Shown: positions 1 to 6,133, counted from the stretch's first letter. The stretch is 7,425 bases of DNA from Rickettsia endosymbiont of Ixodes persulcatus (GCA_027293795.1 JAPYLE010000082.1:1-7425); one strand, 5' to 3'. The notes: generated by a model not told the origin, from the sequence alone. Translations and numbers: made by a program.

Positions 1-2
1 TT

Positions 3-107
3 GGAAAACATAGAGATGAGAAAAAATTACACAACTATGTAAAGAATCAAGGTGCGGATCGACCATCATATAAAGCTTTTCATCAGAAGCAACTAAAACT
101 TTTTTAG
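3..107 (+). CDS. 3' end of an unidentified gene (partial)
   Basis: This frame is open from the window edge to a TAG at 105-107 and encodes 34 residues, ending ADRPSYKAFHQKQLKLF. The peptide is basic and hydrophilic, and its codon use is AT-rich like the neighbouring genes. The other two forward frames stop early (TAG at 11-13, TAA at 40-42). The stop is followed after three bases by a strong hairpin, as expected at a gene end. I do not recognise the family. It could also be non-coding sequence that happens to be open over 105 bases. Confidence 0.4.
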   Translation, partial: GKHRDEKKLHNYVKNQGADRPSYKAFHQKQLKLF

Positions 108-139
108 ATACCTCGCAGCTCTGCTGCGAGGAGTATCAT
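107..139. terminator. Strong hairpin between two plus-strand genes
   Basis: CCTCGCAGC (111-119), loop TCT, GCTGCGAGG (123-131) form a perfect 9-bp GC-rich stem. Outer arms GATAC (107-111) and GTATC (135-139) can extend it if the bases GA (about 132-133) bulge out. It lies directly after the stop at 107 and ends 27 bases before the ATG at 167. There is no T-run after it on the plus strand, so it is not a textbook intrinsic terminator. It may act as an RNA 3'-end stabiliser or be a palindromic repeat remnant. Confidence 0.5.
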
Positions 140-156
140 TAATTGAGAATTATTAC

Positions 157-161
157 AGAGG
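157..161 (+). promoter_or_regulatory. Ribosome binding site choosing ATG 167
   Basis: AGAGG lies five bases upstream of ATG 167. It would fall inside the coding sequence if TTG 143 were the start, which supports the shorter 317-residue protein. Confidence 0.55.
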
Positions 162-166
162 TATAT

Positions 167-1120
167 ATGTCTAAGAAAAGGCAAGACGATCAAATAATAA
201 AAGAATTAGAAGAAAGACTAGCAAAGCTTAAAGGCACTCCTCTAACACTTGAAGAGTTAGAAGAAAGGTTTGCTAAACTTCAAGATAGACCTTATGTCCC
301 CACAAAAAAATCCGGTAATGAAGTAGATGATCTAATTGAGCAGATACAATCTGAGGTTAAACTAGAGCAAAAAAGTAGAAACCTTAGTAATCAAAAAGAT
401 CAAGAAATACGTGATAGGCTAGATAAATTAAGAGAAGATAGCCCTATAACGCAAAAAAAGACATCTACAGATCTTTCTTTTAATGATACTAAATTAATAA
501 TTACCGATACTATAGATGCTCAGGCAGATATAGCTAGTTTATATGCTAATCGATCTACCGAGTTAGAGGAGAAAAAAGCATTACTTTATTTAGCTAATAA
601 TCTGACTGAAGCTAGGGATATTATTAGAGATACGTCTCCTATATCTAAAGAATATGAGCCTAAAATATTAGATGTTATTGCTAGCGGGTTAAATAAAATT
701 TATGAGGGAATAAAGAAAATAGCTTCGCCTGCAGTTAATATTCTAAAAGAAATAGGTAGTAGTTTTATTAATTCGATTAAATCACTTCCCCGAAAATCTT
801 CCAAAAAACAAATAAAAGAATCTAAAATAAAATTAAAGAAGTTATATAAAACATATATTGATTTGAAAGGAGAATTTCTTAAAAAACATTATGAGCGAAT
901 TGATCAGCTACAAACTCCTCAGGAAATATTTGTAGAAACTGCTAAAATTACTAAATCTATAGGGATAGCCGGAAGACAAAAGATAAATAATCTTAAACAA
1001 CAACAAATTATTAATAGAATGAAGAAACAAAGTCCTACTGCTTTTATAAATAATAATTCATTTGTACCGTCTAATACTCCTACTAATAAAGTAAGGTCTT
1101 CAAAAAGCAACCAAAGGTAA
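167..1120 (+). CDS. Charged helical protein with three MIM1-like motifs, function unknown
   Basis: The protein has 317 residues from ATG 167. An upstream in-frame TTG (143) is possible, but AGAGG at 157-161, five bases before ATG 167, favours the latter. The protein is rich in K, E, I and N, with no signal peptide and no convincing membrane segment. Residues 13-25 (ELEERLAKLKGTP) and 30-42 (ELEERFAKLQDRP) are a tandem repeat with a 17-residue period. Residues 80-93 (EIRDRLDKLREDSP) are a third, weaker copy. All fit the core L/I-x-x-R-L/F-x-x-L of the ESCRT-III MIM1 motif. The middle (about 100-190) looks helical, residues 210-260 are lysine-rich and probably coiled coil, and the tail from about 290 is N/S/P-rich and probably disordered. 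I recognise no enzyme family. Absence of a known domain, intracellular lifestyle and host-like motif make a secreted effector conceivable, but that is inference. Confidence 0.75.
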   Translation: MSKKRQDDQIIKELEERLAKLKGTPLTLEELEERFAKLQDRPYVPTKKSGNEVDDLIEQIQSEVKLEQKSRNLSNQKDQEIRDRLDKLREDSPITQKKTSTDLSFNDTKLIITDTIDAQADIASLYANRSTELEEKKALLYLANNLTEARDIIRDTSPISKEYEPKILDVIASGLNKIYEGIKKIASPAVNILKEIGSSFINSIKSLPRKSSKKQIKESKIKLKKLYKTYIDLKGEFLKKHYERIDQLQTPQEIFVETAKITKSIGIAGRQKINNLKQQQIINRMKKQSPTAFINNNSFVPSNTPTNKVRSSKSNQR

Positions 1121-1123
1121 GAT

Positions 1124-1257
1124 GTATACTCGATCAACTTGAAAAATTGGCCACGTCGTCTTTGTAAGTCCTTCCGGTGCTCACATATTAGTATACGCTC
1201 CGCGCAGACTCCTTGCTCTTTTTCAAGTTGATCTTCGTCTACTACTTTGAAGTATAC
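1124..1257. repeat. Rickettsia-type palindromic element (134 bp)
   Basis: A perfect 15-bp inverted repeat, GATCAACTTGAAAAA (1132-1146) and TTTTTCAAGTTGATC (1219-1233), sits inside a second pair, GTATACT (1124-1130) and AGTATAC (1251-1257). A third GTATAC occurs at 1191-1196. The inside is much more GC-rich than the flanks (for example GCTCCGCGCAGACTCC, 1197-1212). Size, palindromy and composition match the dispersed palindromic elements of Rickettsia genomes; I do not assign a numbered family. It fills the space between two convergent genes, beginning four bases after one stop and ending six bases before the other, so it may serve as a bidirectional transcript end. Confidence 0.75.
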
Positions 1258-1262
1258 TAGTG

Positions 1263-1282
1263 GTTATCCCGTGGCTTGATCG
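1263..1282. repeat. Palindromic-repeat end fragment overlapping a stop codon
   Basis: GTTATCCCGTGGCTTGATCG matches GTCATACCGCGACTTGATCG at 5987-6006 at 16 of 20 positions. The TTA at 1264-1266 is the stop codon (TAA on the minus strand) of the pentapeptide lipoprotein. The last residues of that protein (about DQATG) are therefore encoded by repeat DNA, implying that an element end landed in the gene's 3' end and supplied a new tail. Confidence 0.55.
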
Positions 1283-2814
1283 GCTTTGTTGCATGGCTCA
1301 TATTTTTTTGGATTTCCCCTGCAGTCGCTTAGCTCATGACATTTAAATAAATTATTTACCCCTTTTATCCCCCCTGTCTTAGCCTTGTCAAACGAAGTAT
1401 CTTTAATTGCTGCATCACTAAAATCAACATTTGTTAGGTCAGAATTACTAAAGTTAGCCTGGTCAATTTTAGCTGATTTAAATATGCTATCTGTTAATAT
1501 TGAGTTTGAAAAATCTGTTTTAGAAATTGTTGTTGCAGAAAAATCTACATTTTGTAAGAAAGAGTTCTTAATTGCCGTATTTGTTAGATTGGCATTTATT
1601 AGAGCTACTTGGTTTAAATTGCCTAAATTAATTTTAACATCTGAAAAATTTACGTTTTGTATTAAAGATTTAGAAAAATTTACATTATTAAATTGCCCGT
1701 TAGTTATATTTGAGTTTATTATTTCACTGCCGGTTAAATCGGTATTAATCACTATAAATTGTTTAAAATCATTATTGCTAAAAATATTATTAGCATAGCT
1801 AATATTATCTAAAGTAATATTTGAACCTTTAGTTTTATTAATCCTTACAAAATTAGCATTACTATTTTTTATTGATAAATTATTAAATTTATTATCGTTT
1901 AGAATCATATTATTTAATATACTATTATCGATTTTAAACTGATTTAAAACTGAACTACTAATTGTGCTGTTTTGTAAATCACATTTAGTAAGGCTAATAT
2001 TTTGTAATGTTGAACCTTGAAAGGAAGCGTATGAAAAGAAAGAGTTATTGCTTTGTACGTTATTAAAGCTTACTTCATTAAAAATACTTTGCGTGAAGTT
2101 AGAATCCTTAATTATTACTGCTGTTAATTTAGTTTGACTTAGGTCGCTAGATTCAAAATAATTATTAGTAAAATTGGTATTATTTATTATACTTTTTTCT
2201 AAATCCGTACCGTGAAATATTGAATTTATTATATTAGTATTTTTAAAGCTATTATTCTTTAGGTTAGCTTTTTGAAAATTAACACCATCGATAGTATTAT
2301 TGCTCCATAATACATGACTAAATTTAGAGTTTTCAAAGTTAACATTTTTTATAGTAGTTTTATTAAAAGCAGTATCGCTAAAATTTGATTGAACAAAATT
2401 TGTATTTTGTAATGTTATATTGTTAAAAATTGAACCTTGAAAGTCAGAATTATATCCGGAAATATTTTTTATTACCGAATCTGCAAAATTACTTTCTTGA
2501 ATTATAGCATTTGTTAATATAGCTTTTTCTAAATTGCTACCTACAAAATTAACGCGTAATATTTCACAGGAAGTTAAATCTATTCCTGATAAATCTTCAT
2601 TTATTAGCTTTACTCCTATTAATTTTACTCCTTTTAAATTTGAGCCGAACTTCTCTTTAAGGTTCACTTTAAGGTTTTTAGAATTTTGTGATATGATATA
2701 ATTCCGAATTACCGTGCTTTGGCTATCTGTAAGTAATCCATTCGCATCACGAGTAGATTCGGAACAGCTGCTTAATAACAAGTAAATAGTAATTATTGAT
2801 ATGACTTTAAGCAT
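1264..2814 (-). CDS. Pentapeptide-repeat lipoprotein, probably outer membrane
   Basis: The protein has 516 residues from the ATG at 2814. A longer start at 2838 is possible but has no better binding site and spoils the leader. From 2814 the protein starts MLKVISIITIYLLLSSCSES, a complete lipoprotein signal peptide with lipobox LSSC and lipidated Cys17. Serine at +2 suggests outer-membrane sorting under the usual rule. After a linker (to about residue 40), roughly residues 50-475 are continuous five-residue repeats with L, F or I at the central position, unusually rich in Asn and Ser (for example NVNFENSKF, SNSDLTNVDFSDAAI). This family folds as a right-handed quadrilateral beta-helix. The C-terminus leaves the repeat and has Cys492, Cys498 and Cys508, with the last residues coming from a palindromic-repeat fragment. 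The gene overlaps ntrX by 8 bases, suggesting coupled translation. Substrate or partner is unknown; a structural or surface-scaffold role is inference. Confidence 0.85.
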   Translation of the reverse strand: MLKVISIITIYLLLSSCSESTRDANGLLTDSQSTVIRNYIISQNSKNLKVNLKEKFGSNLKGVKLIGVKLINEDLSGIDLTSCEILRVNFVGSNLEKAILTNAIIQESNFADSVIKNISGYNSDFQGSIFNNITLQNTNFVQSNFSDTAFNKTTIKNVNFENSKFSHVLWSNNTIDGVNFQKANLKNNSFKNTNIINSIFHGTDLEKSIINNTNFTNNYFESSDLSQTKLTAVIIKDSNFTQSIFNEVSFNNVQSNNSFFSYASFQGSTLQNISLTKCDLQNSTISSSVLNQFKIDNSILNNMILNDNKFNNLSIKNSNANFVRINKTKGSNITLDNISYANNIFSNNDFKQFIVINTDLTGSEIINSNITNGQFNNVNFSKSLIQNVNFSDVKINLGNLNQVALINANLTNTAIKNSFLQNVDFSATTISKTDFSNSILTDSIFKSAKIDQANFSNSDLTNVDFSDAAIKDTSFDKAKTGGIKGVNNLFKCHELSDCRGNPKKYEPCNKADQATG

Positions 2815-4237
2815 TTGCTTCCTCATATTCTTCTTCATTTATTCTATTTGCAGGTATATGTAAGCTTAATAATTTTAATTTACGATGCAAAGCCGATCTT
2901 TCCATACCGACAAATGACGATGTTTTTGAAATATTGTTGTTAAAACGACTCATTTGTGCCGATAAATATTGACGCTCAAAAACTTCTCTAGCTTCTCTAA
3001 GCGGCATAGATAATATATCAAAGCTATCTTCAAGCTTTGTAAGATTAGCACTATTTGCTAATATTTCCGAAGGTATCATATAAGGTTTGATAATTTCATT
3101 ATTACCTGTAGTTAACGGATTCATAATTAAAGTCCATTCAACAATGTTACGTAATTGTCTAATATTGCCCGGCCATTCATAGGATTGAAGAGCTGCTATA
3201 GTTTCATCTGCAAAGGTACGTTCTTTTAAACCTGAAAATTTTGCAAGTTGCTTAACAAAATATTTTACGAGTAATGGTATATCTTCTTTTCTTTCATATA
3301 ATGAAGGTACTTTTAGAGAGGATACATTAAGGCGATAATATAGATCTTCTAGAAATCTGCCGTTATTAACTTCGTCTTGGATATTTTTAGAAGTGCCGGT
3401 AATAATTTTTATATCAACCTTAATATTTTTCCCGCAAGGTTTTGTAGAGTAAATAGTTTGATCTTTAAGAAATTTTAATAATTTTACCTGGATAGGAATA
3501 GGAATATTACTGACCTCGTCTATATATAAAGTACCGTTATTGGCAAATTCTAAGATAGTAGGGCGTTTATTATTATTTTCCTGCTTTTCCGATTCGCCGA
3601 ATAATTCTTGATTAATTTTGTCCGTAGTCATACAGGTAGGGCTGAAAATAATGAACGGATTATTAACCCTTTTAGATTGTTTATGAATTAACCTTGCTGT
3701 AAGCTCTTTACCGCTACCGACTTTACCGTGAATCATTATACGACTGCTAGAGCTGGCTGCCTTTTCTATTTCCATTTTATATTTTAAAGTTACCGAACAT
3801 CCGCCTACTAATTCAGTTTTATCTATAACCTTTGATTTTAAATCTATATTTTCACGTTTTAACTTTGTTACTTCACAAGCTCTTTTAAGTAAAATAACCA
3901 ATTTATCATTATTAAATGGTTTTTCTATATAATCATAAGCCCCCATTTTTATAGCATTTACCGCTGTTTCTATAGTACCGTGACCGCTAATAATTATTAC
4001 CGGCATTAAAGGATAGCGTTTTTTAATTATCTCTAAAATCCCAAGCCCGTCAATTTCGCTTCCTTGAAGCCAAATATCAAGTATAACGGCAGAGACCAGT
4101 TTTTCGGAAAGTATTTTAAGAGCTTGAGTACTACTAGCAGCAACCTTAGGGTTAAAACCTTCATCTTTCAAAATTGCGGCAATAATATTTCGTATATCTT
4201 CTTCATCATCTACTATTAAAACATCTATTGGTGACAT
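2807..4237 (-). CDS. ntrX: NtrX-type response regulator without the sigma-54 loop
   Basis: The protein has 476 residues. The receiver domain (about 1-120) has acidic pair D10-D11, phosphoacceptor D54, S84 and K106. The AAA+ domain (about 140-375) has Walker A GKVGSGKE (171-178), Walker B TLYIDE (236-241) and the arginine-bearing RFLEDLYYRLNV (294-305). The C-terminal Fis-like helix-turn-helix (about 416-460) contains VGMERSALHRKLK, typical of NtrX. The GAFTGA loop that contacts sigma-54 is missing: ELFGESEK is followed by an N/K-rich stretch leading straight to Walker B. Rickettsia is known to lack sigma-54, so control through the main RNA polymerase is expected. In other alphaproteobacteria NtrX partners the sensor kinase NtrY; no ntrY is next to it here. 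AAGG (4247-4250) lies nine bases before the start. It is first in an operon with the lipoprotein gene and diverges from the MrpF-like gene. Confidence 0.93.
   Translation of the reverse strand: MSPIDVLIVDDEEDIRNIIAAILKDEGFNPKVAASSTQALKILSEKLVSAVILDIWLQGSEIDGLGILEIIKKRYPLMPVIIISGHGTIETAVNAIKMGAYDYIEKPFNNDKLVILLKRACEVTKLKRENIDLKSKVIDKTELVGGCSVTLKYKMEIEKAASSSSRIMIHGKVGSGKELTARLIHKQSKRVNNPFIIFSPTCMTTDKINQELFGESEKQENNNKRPTILEFANNGTLYIDEVSNIPIPIQVKLLKFLKDQTIYSTKPCGKNIKVDIKIITGTSKNIQDEVNNGRFLEDLYYRLNVSSLKVPSLYERKEDIPLLVKYFVKQLAKFSGLKERTFADETIAALQSYEWPGNIRQLRNIVEWTLIMNPLTTGNNEIIKPYMIPSEILANSANLTKLEDSFDILSMPLREAREVFERQYLSAQMSRFNNNISKTSSFVGMERSALHRKLKLLSLHIPANRINEEEYEEANA
2818..2824 (-). promoter_or_regulatory. 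Ribosome binding site for the lipoprotein, inside ntrX
   Basis: On the minus strand GAGGAAGCAAATG gives a GAGGA core ending five bases before ATG 2814. The site lies in the last codons of ntrX, and the start ATG overlaps the ntrX stop as ATGCTTAA (2814-2807). The candidate starts at 2838 and 2826 have only weaker GAAG-like sequence before them. This decides the start in favour of 2814. Confidence 0.65.
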
Positions 4238-4452
4238 TACAATTTACCTTAAAAATATTAATGTTAAATATACGTTAATGCTGAATGTAAAAGAAAGCAA
4301 CATTTTTTTATAACATTTTTGTCACAATAGCTATTTATAATGTAAAGATTGGCTAAGATTACATAATATTAAAATTAATTGAAATTTTAATTAATTTTAT
4401 TTGCAGTTTGTAGTATTATAGGTGATTATATTATATATACTTATTTTAAATT
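4238..4452. promoter_or_regulatory. Divergent promoter region between ntrX and the mrpF-like gene
   Basis: These 215 bases hold no gene. They contain an exact TATAAT (4336-4341) in the plus direction without a well-spaced -35. An 11-bp inverted repeat TAAAATTAATT (4370-4380) / AATTAATTTTA (4389-4399) with an 8-base loop lies just before TTGCAG (4401-4406). TTGCAG is a -35 candidate with GATTAT (4424-4429) at 17 bases. The composition is so AT-rich that -10-like hexamers are expected by chance, so exact promoters are uncertain. No clear ntrX promoter could be chosen on the minus strand. Confidence 0.4.
4370..4399. repeat. AT-only inverted repeat, possible operator
   Basis: TAAAATTAATT and AATTAATTTTA are exact complements around the 8-base loop GAAATTTT. 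The repeat sits immediately upstream of the TTGCAG candidate -35 of the plus-strand operon, where a dimeric regulator could bind. In DNA this AT-rich a chance palindrome is not excluded. Confidence 0.35.
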
Positions 4453-4719
4453 ATGCTTAACATCTTTTTAATTATTATTTCGTTATTTATTTGCTTAACA
4501 ACCTACCTATTTATCAAAAAAACAGACATTTTTACCAAGCTATTAGTTTTAAATAGTTTTACGACTATTGTAAGTTTATTTATTTGTTGTTTAGGCTTAT
4601 ACTCAGGAAATAGTTCATATTTGGATATAGCAATTATTTATTTTCTCCTAAGCTTTATAGCAACAAACGGATATTTAAAATATTTTATAAATGAGTCGAA
4701 TGAAAACAAAACAGATTAA
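4453..4719 (+). CDS. MrpF/MnhF-like small membrane protein (cation/proton antiporter subunit)
   Basis: The protein has 88 residues with three predicted membrane helices (about 4-21, 32-49, 56-77) and a short hydrophilic tail. Size, three-helix layout and the third-helix sequence YLDIAIIYFLLSFIATNGYLKYF resemble subunit F of Mrp/Mnh multi-subunit Na+(K+)/H+ antiporters, in which YLDIAL...LSF.GT...RYL is common. Asp58 of the YLD motif is kept. The usual charged D-R...ALD segment at the start of helix 2 is changed here to T28-K29...VLN34, so the normally conserved Asp is an Asn. No other Mrp subunit is in the window; the rest of the complex must be elsewhere or absent. No clear ribosome binding site is seen before ATG 4453. 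The gene overlaps the next by 29 bases in another frame, indicating one transcript. Confidence 0.65.
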   Translation: MLNIFLIIISLFICLTTYLFIKKTDIFTKLLVLNSFTTIVSLFICCLGLYSGNSSYLDIAIIYFLLSFIATNGYLKYFINESNENKTD

Positions 4720-5983
4720 TAGTCATCTTCCCAAATTCGCTTATAGAGAGGAATTTGTAGGAGACACGAAACGCAGCACCGCAGCGTACATAAACGTATG
4801 TGAGGATGCGAGTATCGGATCGACGCACAAATTACCTCTAGAAGTAGTGCTTGGGAAGATAACTAATATAGTAATTTTAGGATGTGGTCTGAGCGGTATG
4901 CTAACGGCTCTTTCTTTTGCAAAAAAAGGAATTGAAACTACTATATTCGAGAGTAAGTCGGTAAAAAGTCCGGGGTTTTTTAAAGATATAAGAACGACTG
5001 CTTTAACGCCGCATTCTAAAAATTTCTTATCCTCTATTGACATATGGAAAGCGCTTGAAGAGTTTAACGCAGGAATGCAAGATATATATGTAGTAGATAA
5101 TAAGGCATCAGAGATATTAGACTTACGAAATGACGATAATAACTTTCTGGGGTATGTAGTAAAAAATAGCGATTTTAAAAAAATATTATTGTCAAAAATA
5201 ACTAATAATCCTCTAGTAACATTAATTGATAATTATAAATATCAAGAAGTTATAAGCCATAATGACTATTCGGTTATAAAATTTGATAATGAACAAATTA
5301 AATGTAATTTATTAATTATATGTGATGGAGCAAATTCAAAAGCGAGGTCTCATTATTTTGCTAATGAAATTGAAAAACCTTATCAAACCGCTCTTACATT
5401 TAATATTAAGCATGAAAAGCCGCATGAAAATAGTGCTATGGAGCATTTCCTGCCGCTTGGTCCTTTTGCTTTGCTGCCTTTAAAAGATCAATATGCTTCT
5501 TCCGTAATATGCTCAACTTCTTCTGATCAAGCTGCTTTAATTATGAATTTGCCTGTAGAAGAAGTTAGATTTTTAACTCAAAGGAATGCAGGTAATTCCC
5601 TAGGTAAAATTACTATTGATAGCGAGATGAGTAGCTTCCCATTAAAAGCTCGTATGGCAAATAGATATTTTCATAATAAGATAGTGCTTATTGCCGATAC
5701 TGCCCACATTGTGCATCCGCTCGCCGGGCAGGGGCTTAATCAAGGTATAAAGGATATAGAGACTTTAAGCATGGTAATTAGTAATAATGGTACGTTACAA
5801 GAATATCAAAAGCTAAGGCAAGACGATAATTTTATTATGTATAAGCTGACTGATGAGTTAAATAATATTTTTTCACATTATTCAAAAAATTTAAGATGTA
5901 TAAGACAAATAGGGTTTAAGGCGGTAAATAACTTTAAACCTATTAAGAATTTAATTATGAATTATGCAATGGGAGAGCGATAA
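4691..5983 (+). CDS. ubiH: UbiH-family FAD monooxygenase with in-frame RPE-1 insertion
   Basis: The protein has 430 residues and belongs to the UbiH/UbiF/COQ6 flavoprotein hydroxylases, which add hydroxyl groups to the ring during ubiquinone synthesis at the inner membrane. Visible motifs are the dinucleotide-binding ILGCGLSG (62-69, GxGxxG), the family motif DIRTTALTPHS (99-109), the mid-protein CDGANSKAR (211-219), and the C-terminal FAD motif ADTAHIVHPLAGQGLN (335-350). Which ring position it hydroxylates cannot be read; UbiF or UbiI-like activity is equally possible. Residues about 12-57 are an inserted RPE-1 peptide (AYREEFVGDTKRSTAAYINV and on to STHKLPLE) between a short N-terminus and the FAD fold. 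Without it the protein is near the family's usual 380-400 residues. The start is ATG 4691, or ATG 4700 three codons on; neither has a good binding site, so coupling to the overlapping upstream gene is likely. Confidence 0.88.
   Translation: MSRMKTKQINSHLPKFAYREEFVGDTKRSTAAYINVCEDASIGSTHKLPLEVVLGKITNIVILGCGLSGMLTALSFAKKGIETTIFESKSVKSPGFFKDIRTTALTPHSKNFLSSIDIWKALEEFNAGMQDIYVVDNKASEILDLRNDDNNFLGYVVKNSDFKKILLSKITNNPLVTLIDNYKYQEVISHNDYSVIKFDNEQIKCNLLIICDGANSKARSHYFANEIEKPYQTALTFNIKHEKPHENSAMEHFLPLGPFALLPLKDQYASSVICSTSSDQAALIMNLPVEEVRFLTQRNAGNSLGKITIDSEMSSFPLKARMANRYFHNKIVLIADTAHIVHPLAGQGLNQGIKDIETLSMVISNNGTLQEYQKLRQDDNFIMYKLTDELNNIFSHYSKNLRCIRQIGFKAVNNFKPIKNLIMNYAMGER
4725..4860. repeat. RPE-1 palindromic element inside ubiH
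   Basis: Perfect 10-bp inverted repeats ATCTTCCCAA (4725-4734) and TTGGGAAGAT (4851-4860) bound a 136-bp block that is more GC-rich than its flanks. Read in the ubiH frame it gives the peptide pattern REEFxGDTxRSTAAYIxVxEDASxGSTxKLPLE, which I recognise as the Rickettsia RPE-1 coding repeat. It stays in frame with no stop, and lies upstream of the GxGxxG motif where it should disturb the fold little. Confidence 0.85.
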
Positions 5984-5985
5984 GA

Positions 5986-6113
5986 TGTCATACCGCGACT
6001 TGATCGTGGTATCCAGAAAAAAATACTGAAATTATTAGTATTGTAAATTATATTTCTGGATCCCGTGGTCACGCCACGGGGTGGACAAGGTAAATATTGA
6101 GCCACGATATGAC
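5986..6113. repeat. Multi-hairpin palindromic element after ubiH
   Basis: The element starts two bases after the ubiH stop. Outer ends GTCATACCGCGAC (5987-5999) and GCCACGATATGAC (6101-6113) are inverted repeats matching at 10 of 13 positions. Inside, ATCCAGAAA (6011-6019) pairs with TTTCTGGAT (6053-6061), enclosing AATACT/AGTATT (6022-6027/6037-6042). CCCGTGG/CCACGGG (6062-6068/6074-6080) forms a third hairpin, and ATACCGCG/CGTGGTAT (5990-5997/6005-6012) a near-perfect fourth. An alternative right end is GTGGACA at 6087. This is a typical Rickettsia palindromic repeat; it may also end the ubiH transcript. A relative of its left end is at 1263-1282. Confidence 0.7.
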
Positions 6114-6133
6114 CCCGCACATTAGAAGCATTC

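Noticed and set aside
1..42. Short frame beginning TTG at the window edge
   Set aside because: It stops at TAA 40-42 after 13 residues; the frame ending at 107 is the better coding candidate.
919..1137. 72-residue open frame on the minus strand
   Set aside because: It lies antisense within the 167-1120 gene and runs into the palindromic element; its hydrophobic look is what antisense of K/N-rich coding DNA gives.
1385..1798. 137-residue open frame on the plus strand
   Set aside because: It is antisense to the pentapeptide-repeat region; the repetitive coding strand keeps the complementary frame open.
1264..2814. CRISPR-like or satellite repeat array
   Set aside because: The periodicity is at the protein level (five residues, 15 bases) with diverged DNA; there are no identical repeats or unique spacers.
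4319..4341. Promoter TTGTCA plus TATAAT
   Set aside because: The two hexamers are only 11 bases apart, too short for a normal sigma-70 promoter; only the -10 match is noted.
4741..5043. 100-residue open frame on the minus strand
   Set aside because: It is antisense to ubiH and partly to the RPE-1 element, without recognisable domain or binding site.
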